From: Chitinophagales bacterium
GTDB taxonomy: Bacteria > Bacteroidota > Bacteroidia > Chitinophagales > JADIYW01
Direction: 5' to 3'
Assembly: GCA_017984135.1 (NCBI GenBank)
Contig: JAGNZZ010000026.1
Coordinates: forward strand, 1 to 33,987
Length of the DNA: 33,987 nt
In this document: positions 1 through 7,023 of the stretch, in pieces
Layout of the letters: the number at the start of each line of letters is the position of its first letter
How positions within the stretch are numbered: position 1 is the first letter of the stretch
The notes under the pieces: model-generated
Database searches by the model: none
What the model saw: only the letters and a program-made list of their open reading frames with translations
What the model was told of the DNA's origin: nothing
Translations under genes and position numbers: made by a program

Positions 1-130
1 TTGCTTCTTTTTACTGCTTTTTTATGCACAATTATGCATTTTGTAATTTTGTAAAGTGTTGCATATAAGGCATTTGTGCGAATAACAAAGTAATAAAAAG
101 CTAATAGGTTAGTACCGTCCGGACCGCAAA

Positions 131-157
131 GTCCTCGAGAAATCGAGGACTTTTTTT
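131..157 (+). terminator. Rho-independent terminator of an upstream transcript
   Basis: A perfect 8-bp stem (GTCCTCGA at 131-138, TCGAGGAC at 143-150) with a GAAA tetraloop is followed by seven T residues. It faces right and lies before the ferredoxin promoter, so it closes a transcript that begins to the left of the window. In bases 1-130 I recognise no gene. They hold an 8-nt palindrome, GTCCGGAC, at 117-124, which may be part of an untranslated RNA or 3' UTR. Confidence 0.85.
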
Positions 158-181
158 ATGTTTAGAATACTTTTTTTCTTC

Positions 182-189
182 TATATTTG
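182..189 (+). promoter_or_regulatory. -7 box (TAnnTTTG) for the ferredoxin gene
   Basis: TATATTTG matches the Bacteroidota -7 consensus exactly and ends 8 nt before the ATG at 198. A clear TTG -33 element is not visible; TTTA at 161-164 is the nearest candidate. If used, the transcript would have almost no leader. Confidence 0.5.
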
Positions 190-197
190 TTTGTCTC

Positions 198-533
198 ATG
201 TCTCAAGTAAAATTTAGTTTTGATGTAATTGAATATGGACAGCGCTATACTGTTCAATCCTATTATGGAGAGTATAGAAATTTAATGGTGCTTTTACGAG
301 ATAAACTCTTTATTGATAATTTTGGCGAATGTGGTGGAATAGGAAGATGTGCCACCTGCATGGTTCGAGTGGATAATATAAAAGGAATTTCACAATGCAA
401 AGATAGAAATGAACCTGTTACGTTAGCAAAAAAAGGTATAAAGGATGATACAATTAGCTTGTCTTGCCAACTTTTAATGACACCTGATTTAGATGGTGCA
501 ACAATTGAAATTGTTGACCAATATGAGATGTAA
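198..533 (+). CDS. Adrenodoxin-type [2Fe-2S] ferredoxin
   Basis: This is a 111-residue soluble electron carrier. The cluster-binding pattern is C45-x5-C51-x2-C54 with a distal C90 in SLSCQL, the spacing of adrenodoxin/Isc-type rather than plant photosynthetic ferredoxins. The loop GECGGIGRCATC is the family signature. One additional Cys (C67) is not a ligand in the family. The start is the only in-frame ATG compatible with a full beta-grasp fold, and it follows a -7 box at 182-189. The gene stands alone between a terminator and a convergent metal-efflux operon whose last stop lies 9 bp away. Its redox partner cannot be deduced: no isc or suf genes or ferredoxin reductase are in the window. 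Confidence 0.9.
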   Translation: MSQVKFSFDVIEYGQRYTVQSYYGEYRNLMVLLRDKLFIDNFGECGGIGRCATCMVRVDNIKGISQCKDRNEPVTLAKKGIKDDTISLSCQLLMTPDLDGATIEIVDQYEM

Positions 534-542
534 CAGCGTACA

Positions 543-914
543 TTAATCTCGTTTTTTACAACAAGCATCTAATTGTAGATATGCCTTTTTATTTGCCTTT
601 ACCATATCGGCATCAAATCCCATTTTAGAAATGGCATTCCTAATGGTTGTAATATTCGTTTTTTTATTGTCGTAATATACAATAATGTAGTTTTTAGAAT
701 CTACTAAAGTATATTTTTTTAAACCTTGTATTTTCGCCATTTCTACTTCAAATTTTCCACCACATGATTCACAAACTTGACAATGGTCGCAATAAATAGC
801 TGTTTTTATAACTGCTTTTGTCAATGCTTCCTCTTTTGAAATACTATTTTTAATTCCTGAAAAAGAAAAGAATGTACACAATAGAAGATTGAATATTAGT
901 GTATTTGTTTTCAT
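543..914 (-). CDS. Secreted heavy-metal-associated (HMA-like) protein, Cys-rich
   Basis: This is a small exported protein (about 123 residues from the chosen start). It begins MKTNT, followed by a hydrophobic stretch NLLLCTFFSFSG that looks like a Sec signal peptide. The mature part has an HMA-like ferredoxin fold: a beta strand leading into CDHCQVCESCGG, which has four Cys spaced CxxCxxCxxC where ordinary HMA domains have one CxxC, and a later ISKMGFDAD helix and strand. The C-terminus has a further CC pair (DACCKKRD). I chose ATG 914 over ATG 941 because the latter adds a charged MLTKNKRNK stretch and overlaps the preceding stop. It is the last gene of the efflux operon, 16 nt after the adaptor gene. 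A periplasmic metal chaperone or scavenger role is inferred. Confidence 0.8.
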   Translation of the reverse strand: MKTNTLIFNLLLCTFFSFSGIKNSISKEEALTKAVIKTAIYCDHCQVCESCGGKFEVEMAKIQGLKKYTLVDSKNYIIVYYDNKKTNITTIRNAISKMGFDADMVKANKKAYLQLDACCKKRD

Positions 915-930
915 TTTATTTCGTTTATTT

Positions 931-2169
931 TTAGTGAGCATGACCTTCCGGTTTATTCATTTTTGCATTAATAAAATAGGCACCTTTTACCGCAATTTTT
1001 GTTTCATTTGCTAAATCAACAATAGGCGTTATTGCGGTATATCCTACTTCAGAAACACCTTTAATTACTTCAATTTTTTCAAAGTTAATGCTATTGGATG
1101 TTTTTTGCGTTTCACGATGTTCATCTTCAAGTTTAGGTTTTTTATTGGTGACTATAAAAATGTAATCTTTTCCATCAGCATTTACAATGGCATCTGTTGG
1201 AACGGCTGGCAACACAGCATTGTTTAAACTTACAATGGCAGAAATATTCATGCCATCAATTAATCCTGTTTTGTTTCCAGATACTCTACAATGTACTGCA
1301 ATCGTTTTGCTTTCAGATTCAAAAGCGGTACCGATGCTAGATACTTCAGCATCGTATTCGTGAATAGGATTGTTGGTTAAAGTAAAATGAATTTGTTGTC
1401 CAACTTTTATTAAAGGTAAATCTTTTTCAAAAATTTGTAAATCTAAATGGAGTTGGTTGTTGTCCACAATTTCTGCTACTGGTGAAGCTACATCAACATA
1501 AGAACCTATTTTTAAAAATAGTGCACTAATGGTTCCATTAATTGGACTTGTTACAGTTAATGCCGATTTTAAATTTGTATTACTCACGGAGTTTGGTTGA
1601 ATTCCCATTAGCAGTATTTGCTGATGTAGCGAAGCTTTTCGTGTCTTTAAGGTATTGAGTTCTGCATCCGCACTTTGATAATTTTTATAAGCACCAGCAT
1701 TTTCTGCATTCAATTGCTTTTGTCTGTTTAATTCTTGTTCAGCAAATATAATTTTATTGCCTACATTTAAATATTCTTCTTGCAATTGGATAAATTGTGG
1801 ATTAGAAATTCTTGCAATTACTTGTCCTTTTTTTACGGCTGTTCCCAATTGTACAAAAATTGAAGTAATTACACCACCATATAATGAAGTAGCATTGGCT
1901 TTATTGTTGTTAGGAACATTCAAATTTCCATTTAGTTTTAATGTGGCTGTAAGTTGTTTATTCTCAATTTTACCTAATTGAATTTCCACTGCTTTTATTT
2001 GTTCTTCGTGAAGCGAAGTAATGGTAACTATTTCAGTAGCAGATGTATTTTCTTCTTCATGCTCATGTGCATCCTTTTCATCATGTGAATGTGTGGAGCA
2101 TGCACTAATAAAAAAGATTATGGAGAAGATAAAAATAAAAATTTGCGTATTTATTTTAAATGAATTCAT
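931..2169 (-). CDS. CzcB/CusB-type periplasmic adaptor lipoprotein of an RND metal efflux system
   Basis: This 412-residue membrane-fusion protein bridges the inner-membrane RND pump and the outer-membrane factor. The N-terminus is a lipoprotein signal with lipobox ISAC and acylated C24, followed at once by a His/Glu/Asp-rich stretch (HSHDEKDAHEHEEE) suited to binding divalent metal ions. The core has the usual order: a barrel-sandwich (lipoyl) half with the motif GGVITSIFVQLGTAVKKGQVIA, a coiled-coil hairpin rich in Glu, Gln and Lys around residues 125-185, the second lipoyl half (SPINGTISALFLKIGSYV), then beta-barrel and membrane-proximal domains. The C-terminus ends GHAH. It starts 10 nt after the pump gene stop, so the two are cotranscribed. 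The exact metal is not decided by the sequence. Confidence 0.92.
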   Translation of the reverse strand: MNSFKINTQIFIFIFSIIFFISACSTHSHDEKDAHEHEEENTSATEIVTITSLHEEQIKAVEIQLGKIENKQLTATLKLNGNLNVPNNNKANATSLYGGVITSIFVQLGTAVKKGQVIARISNPQFIQLQEEYLNVGNKIIFAEQELNRQKQLNAENAGAYKNYQSADAELNTLKTRKASLHQQILLMGIQPNSVSNTNLKSALTVTSPINGTISALFLKIGSYVDVASPVAEIVDNNQLHLDLQIFEKDLPLIKVGQQIHFTLTNNPIHEYDAEVSSIGTAFESESKTIAVHCRVSGNKTGLIDGMNISAIVSLNNAVLPAVPTDAIVNADGKDYIFIVTNKKPKLEDEHRETQKTSNSINFEKIEVIKGVSEVGYTAITPIVDLANETKIAVKGAYFINAKMNKPEGHAH

Positions 2170-2179
2170 GTTTATTTTT

Positions 2180-5100
2180 TTAAGGTTGAAGGATCGTATT
2201 TATAAAAATTATTGACTCATTGAGTTGTAAAATTTTCTTTAGATAATTTAGATGTACATCACCAGCATTTTGAAGTGCCATTAAATACTCTATGTAATTA
2301 ATGTCTCCGGAGCGATATCCTGCTTGTGCAACTTGAATCATTTCATTAGCATTCGGAATGGCTTTGTTCTTTAAGTACATATATTCTTGTAACTGTTGCT
2401 CCTGTTGAGTAACAGCATTATTGTATTGGTTTAATAGGTTGGTTTGTTGATAGGTAGCAATCGCTTGCGTAGCTTGTTTTTGATATTCTAATGATTTTAT
2501 TTGTGCTTTAGTAGCACCAATAGAAACCGGAATATGGATACTTAAATTCCCAATATGAAAACGTTTTCCTGCATTAAAATATTTTTCTTGTTGGTCAATT
2601 GTTTGAAATCCAATGAGTGATTGGTTGGTATATCCAATCGTAAAATCGGGCAATGCTTTCGCTTTTTCTACTTTCTTAGTTTGCTCCGCAATGTTTGCTT
2701 GTTCGTTTAGTAATTGAATTATTGGATGTGTATTAATGTGTGTTGAATCAAATGATGAAGTAATTTCCAATAGTTCATAATTAGCATCTAATACAATTGA
2801 AAAATACTCAGTACTGTTTAAAACATTTTTTAAAGATTGGTATGCAATGATACTGTCTGTTTTATTTTGCTGTAGTAGTAGCTGTATTTCACCACGCTTT
2901 GTTTCAGCATTGCTGATTTCTAGTTTTTTCCCTTCACCTGCTTTAAATCTAGCGTTGGCAGTTTGTATAAACACTTGATATAAACTATCTAAGTATGTTA
3001 TCTTTTTCTGTTGATGATTTAAAAATGCCAATTGATTAAACAGTATTTTAACTTGATAATTTAGTTCGTTTAATGTCATTTTCTTTTGCCATTCTTTCTC
3101 ATTTATTTCTGCTTGAACGAGTTGTTTTTTTGCAGCAAAAATACTAGGAAAAGGGATGGTTTGAGAAATACTAAAAGCATTGTCAAATTTAATACTACTA
3201 TATTGTCCAAATTGAGTGTTTATTTCCAATTTTGGTAAATCATTTGCAGTTTTTAATTTGCTTTGTGTGGTTTGTATCTCTATTTTTTTTGCTTTAAGTT
3301 CTAAATTGTTTTTCTCTACCATTTCCAATGCTTGGTTAATAGTAATGGTTCTGCTATCTTGGGCAAATCCAACATTAGAAAATGTACATCCAATCAAGAA
3401 AATAACAATAATATTTGCCGATAGATTAATTTTTATTTTTTTAAAAATAGAATTTAAAAGGATGTATAATAGAGGTAAAACAAATAACGTTAAGAGTGTG
3501 GCACTTGCTAAACCACCAATAACTACAGTAGCTAATGGCTTTTGCACTTCAGCGCCAGCACTTTGACTAATTGCCATTGGTAGAAACCCTAAAGAGGCAA
3601 CCGTTGCGGTCATTAGCACTGGACGTAATCTTATTTTGGTTCCTTCAATTACACGTTGAACAATGTCGTGCATACCTTCATTTTCCAATTGATTGAAAGT
3701 GCCAATAAGAACAATTCCATTTAAAACAGCTACTCCAAAAAGTGCAATAAACCCAACTCCAGCAGAAATACTAAAGGGCATATCTCTTAAATATAATGCT
3801 AAAACTCCACCAATTGCACTCATAGGAATGGCAGTAAATATAAGTGTTGCTTGAGATATAGAATTAAAAGTCATAAATAATAAAATAAAAATTAATAATA
3901 ATGACAAAGGCACCGCAATCATTAATCGGTTACTGGCTTTTTCCAAATTTTCAAAAGTTCCACCATACGAAAAATAATAACCGACAGGCAATTTTATTTG
4001 TGCATTTAATTTTTCTTGTATTTCATGTACAATACTTTTTACATCTCTATTTTTGGCATTAAATCCAATTACAATTCTTCTCTTTCCTGCTTCTCTGCTG
4101 ATTTGCGCAGCACCTAATTTATAAGATATATTGGCAATTTGTGATAATGGAATTTGCGAACCAAATGTAGTTGGAATGAGTATGTTTTTTACATCATCAA
4201 TACTACCTCTTGATGTACTATCTAATCGAACGACCAAATCAAATTTTCGTTCATTTTCATAAATAACTCCAGCGGAACTACCAGCAAATGCTGTACTGAT
4301 AATCGTATTCACATCTTCTATGTTTAAACCATAATTTGCCATTCGGTTTCTGTCGTATTCTATATTAATTTGTGGTAATCCACTCACACGCTCAATTTGT
4401 GGAACACTAATTCCTTCGATTGTCTGTAATAGCTTTCCTGTTTTTTCTGCATATATATTTAACGAATCTAAATTTTCACCGAAAATTTTCACCGCTACAT
4501 CTTGTCGAACACCGGTCATCAATTCATTAAATCGCATTTGTATGGGTTGATTTTTCTCAAAGAATACTCCAGGAATAACTTCTAATTTTTCCATCATTTC
4601 ATCGCCAAGTTCTTCGTAGGATTTATTGTTTTTCCATGCTGATTTTGGCTTTAAAATTATCATGATATCACTTGCTTCTGGTGGCATTGGGTCTGTTGGC
4701 ACTTCGGCGCTTCCTGTTTTTCCCACTACCATTTTTACTTCTTCAAATTGTTTTAGAATGCGTGATGCTTGCATTGATGTTTCAATACTTTGACTTAAAG
4801 AAGCGCCTTGCGGTAAAATGCAGTGAAATGCAAAATCTCCTTCGTTTAATGTGGGTATAAATTCGCCACCCATTCTGCTAAATAAAAATATTGAAAAGGC
4901 AAATAAGACTACTGTTGTTCCTACCAAAATGAACTTAAAACGTATGGCTCTTTCTAATAATGGTTGATATATTTTTTGAAAGAAAATCATCATTTTATCA
5001 GAAAATGAAAAATGATTTTTTGTGCTTTTGGGTAAGAATAATGCACACATCGTCGGGATGTAGGTTAAGGATAAAATTAAAGCACCTAAAATGGCAAACC

Positions 5101-6544
5101 CTACTGTTTTAGCCATCGGTCCAAACATTTTTCCTTCAATGCCAATGAGCGTTAAAATAGGAATATATACAATTAAAATAATGATTTCACCAAATGCCGC
5201 ACTGTTTCTTATTTTGGAGGCTGATACATAAACTTCTTCATCCATTTCTTGTTGTGTGAGTAGTTGTGTTGATTTTCTCAAGCCTAAATGATGCATGGTA
5301 GCTTCTACAATAATAACGGCACCATCTACAATTAAACCAAAATCAATAGCTCCTAAACTCATGAGGTTGGCGCTTACTCCAAACACATTCATCATACCCA
5401 ATGCAAACAATAAGGATAATGGTATAGCAGATGCTACAATCAATCCGGCTCGAAAATTTCCAAGAAAAAGAACGAGCACAAAAATTACAATTAAAGCACC
5501 TTCAAGTAAGTTTTTTTCTACTGTTCCAATGGCTCTATCTACGAGTTCCGTTCTATCTAAAAATGGTTCAATAACTACATCATCCGGCAATGATTTTTGA
5601 ATAGTCGGTATTTTTTCTTTAATTCTATTGACTACTTCATTGCTGTTTTCTCCTTTTAACATCATCACTACACCGCCGACAGCGTCCATATCGCCGTTGT
5701 ATGTCATGGCACCATATCGTACGGCACTTCCAAATTTTACATCAGCAACATCTCTAATAAAAATAGGTACACTTGATGCATTGCTCCTTACAACAATGTT
5801 TTTTATATCTTCAATGGAGTTGATTCTCCCAATGCCACGTATAAAATAAGAGTTTGGCTTGTCGTCGATGTATGCGCCGCCCGTATTTTGATTGTTTTTT
5901 TGCAAGGTTTCAAATATTTCTGGAATCGTTACGCCCATTGCTCGCAATCGTTGTGGATTTACAGATACTTCGTATTGTTTTAATTGACCACCAAAACTGT
6001 TTACTTCCGCAATTCCTGGAATGCCATACAATTGTCGAGCTACCATCCAATCTTGCATGGTGCGTAATTCCATAGAAGAATAATTGTTTTTACTTCCTTT
6101 TTTAGGATGTAAGATGTATTGATAGACTTCTCCTAAACCAGTGCTGATGGGTGCTAATGCAGGCGTGCCTATTCCAGTAGGCATATTTTCTTTTGCTTCA
6201 TTTATTTTTTCAGTAATAAGTTGTCGCGCAAAATAAATATCTACACTTTCTTTGAAAACCACTGTAATTACGGATAATCCAAATCGTGAAATACTACGAG
6301 TTTCTTCAATATCTGGAACATTAGCAATGCTTTGCTCTATTGGGAAAGTGATTAGCTGCTCCACTTCTTGACCAGCTAACGTTGGACAAACGGTAATGAT
6401 TTGAACTTGATTGTTGGTGATGTCCGGCAAGGCATCAATCGGTAATTTTGTAGCACTCCAAATTCCCCAAATGATGAGTAATATGGTAAAAATGCCAATA
6501 ATTATTTTATTGTGAATGCTAAATTTTATAATCTGGTTTAACAC
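2180..6544 (-). CDS. CzcA-type RND heavy-metal pump fused to a TolC-like outer-membrane factor
   Basis: This 1454-residue fusion exports metal ions across both membranes. Residues 1 to about 1035 are a heavy-metal-efflux RND transporter: an N-terminal TM helix, KLPIDALPDITNNQV, two periplasmic loops, and TM4 with DFGLIVDGAVIIVE. The two Asp and the Glu of TM4 match the proton-relay pattern of the CzcA (divalent Zn/Co/Cd) group, not the DAAIVMIE pattern of CusA. A hydrophobic segment with an Ala-Gln end (residues about 1038-1061) then resembles a signal peptide, and residues 1062-1454 form a TolC-family domain with long helices rich in Gln, Asn, Lys and Glu. No in-frame ATG precedes residue 100, so GTG at 6544 is the likely start. 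A 12-nt palindrome overlaps it (6543-6554). The usual CusA length is about 1045 residues. Confidence 0.93.
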   Translation of the reverse strand: MLNQIIKFSIHNKIIIGIFTILLIIWGIWSATKLPIDALPDITNNQVQIITVCPTLAGQEVEQLITFPIEQSIANVPDIEETRSISRFGLSVITVVFKESVDIYFARQLITEKINEAKENMPTGIGTPALAPISTGLGEVYQYILHPKKGSKNNYSSMELRTMQDWMVARQLYGIPGIAEVNSFGGQLKQYEVSVNPQRLRAMGVTIPEIFETLQKNNQNTGGAYIDDKPNSYFIRGIGRINSIEDIKNIVVRSNASSVPIFIRDVADVKFGSAVRYGAMTYNGDMDAVGGVVMMLKGENSNEVVNRIKEKIPTIQKSLPDDVVIEPFLDRTELVDRAIGTVEKNLLEGALIVIFVLVLFLGNFRAGLIVASAIPLSLLFALGMMNVFGVSANLMSLGAIDFGLIVDGAVIIVEATMHHLGLRKSTQLLTQQEMDEEVYVSASKIRNSAAFGEIIILIVYIPILTLIGIEGKMFGPMAKTVGFAILGALILSLTYIPTMCALFLPKSTKNHFSFSDKMMIFFQKIYQPLLERAIRFKFILVGTTVVLFAFSIFLFSRMGGEFIPTLNEGDFAFHCILPQGASLSQSIETSMQASRILKQFEEVKMVVGKTGSAEVPTDPMPPEASDIMIILKPKSAWKNNKSYEELGDEMMEKLEVIPGVFFEKNQPIQMRFNELMTGVRQDVAVKIFGENLDSLNIYAEKTGKLLQTIEGISVPQIERVSGLPQINIEYDRNRMANYGLNIEDVNTIISTAFAGSSAGVIYENERKFDLVVRLDSTSRGSIDDVKNILIPTTFGSQIPLSQIANISYKLGAAQISREAGKRRIVIGFNAKNRDVKSIVHEIQEKLNAQIKLPVGYYFSYGGTFENLEKASNRLMIAVPLSLLLIFILLFMTFNSISQATLIFTAIPMSAIGGVLALYLRDMPFSISAGVGFIALFGVAVLNGIVLIGTFNQLENEGMHDIVQRVIEGTKIRLRPVLMTATVASLGFLPMAISQSAGAEVQKPLATVVIGGLASATLLTLFVLPLLYILLNSIFKKIKINLSANIIVIFLIGCTFSNVGFAQDSRTITINQALEMVEKNNLELKAKKIEIQTTQSKLKTANDLPKLEINTQFGQYSSIKFDNAFSISQTIPFPSIFAAKKQLVQAEINEKEWQKKMTLNELNYQVKILFNQLAFLNHQQKKITYLDSLYQVFIQTANARFKAGEGKKLEISNAETKRGEIQLLLQQNKTDSIIAYQSLKNVLNSTEYFSIVLDANYELLEITSSFDSTHINTHPIIQLLNEQANIAEQTKKVEKAKALPDFTIGYTNQSLIGFQTIDQQEKYFNAGKRFHIGNLSIHIPVSIGATKAQIKSLEYQKQATQAIATYQQTNLLNQYNNAVTQQEQQLQEYMYLKNKAIPNANEMIQVAQAGYRSGDINYIEYLMALQNAGDVHLNYLKKILQLNESIIFINTILQP

Positions 6545-6554
6545 GTTTAAACGT
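6543..6554. repeat. 12-nt palindrome across the start codon of the RND pump gene
   Basis: ACGTTTAAACGT is a perfect inverted repeat lying on and just upstream of the GTG start codon of the pump gene. It could be a regulator-binding site or could affect translation initiation; chance is also possible in AT-rich DNA. No regulator gene for the locus is in the window. Confidence 0.3.
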
Positions 6555-6644
6555 TTTATTTTTTAAATAATAACTGAGATACGACAATTAGGATGACACA
6601 ATAAAATATGTGAATACTAATTTTGGTTGAATAAAATAAAAAGC

Positions 6645-6962
6645 TTAAATTTTTGGTGGTTGCCAAATGTTTCCATAAAAATGGGAAATAAATTGTGAAT
6701 TGTAATTTGGAATATTTCCTATCGATTGATGCGTAATTAAATTTGTAGTAACTGAATGTTTTGGAAACGATGCAGAAATTCCTGAAACACAACAAGTGCA
6801 AGAACAAAAAGGAGTACAATTGTCATCCTTGTCTTGATTGTGTTGATGTGATGAATGTTGTTCTTTTTTAGAAGCAGTATTGCATTCATTTTTAATATCA
6901 CTACAAGGCATTATAGAAAGTGCCAAAATGTAGATGCTATAAACGAAAACAAAAATTTTCAC
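6645..6962 (-). CDS. DUF6660-like small secreted Cys/His-rich protein
   Basis: This 105-residue protein has an N-terminal hydrophobic signal (KIFVFVYSIYILALSIMPCSD), then a His/Lys/Asp-rich stretch (HSSHQHNQDKDDN) and a Cys cluster CTPFCSCTCC. The arrangement resembles, from memory, the DUF6660 family found beside metal-efflux genes in Bacteroidota; no function is established. The start is GTG at 6960-6962, because the next in-frame Met (residue 18) would remove the signal peptide. A good promoter (TTG, 20 nt, TATATTTG) ends only 4 nt upstream of the GTG. The gene is first in the metal-efflux operon, with a 100-nt gap before the pump gene and no obvious second promoter in that gap. A periplasmic metal-binding or sensing role is inferred from composition and position only. 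Confidence 0.75.
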   Translation of the reverse strand: MKIFVFVYSIYILALSIMPCSDIKNECNTASKKEQHSSHQHNQDKDDNCTPFCSCTCCVSGISASFPKHSVTTNLITHQSIGNIPNYNSQFISHFYGNIWQPPKI

Positions 6963-6966
6963 TTAA

Positions 6967-6997
6967 CAAATATAGAAATAATTTTTTGTTGTGTCAA
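6967..6997 (-). promoter_or_regulatory. Bacteroidota-type promoter of the metal-efflux operon
   Basis: On the minus strand TTG (6995-6997) is followed after 20 nt by TATATTTG (6967-6974), an exact TAnnTTTG. Only 4 nt separate it from the GTG start at 6962, so transcription probably starts at or next to the start codon. Confidence 0.65.
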
Positions 6998-7023
6998 TTT
7001 ATTCCATTAGCGTAAATGTTTTT

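Noticed and set aside
1..130. A possible structured RNA ending at the 131-157 terminator
   Set aside because: Only an 8-nt palindrome is visible and the 5' part is outside the window; it matches no RNA family that I can identify.
263..568. A 101-residue frame antisense to the ferredoxin gene
   Set aside because: The ferredoxin on the plus strand has all four cluster ligands; the antisense product has no recognisable feature.
6556..6819. An 87-residue minus-strand reading frame
   Set aside because: It overlaps the DUF6660-like gene in another frame, has low-complexity Phe/Tyr/Ser/Lys composition and shows no start context.
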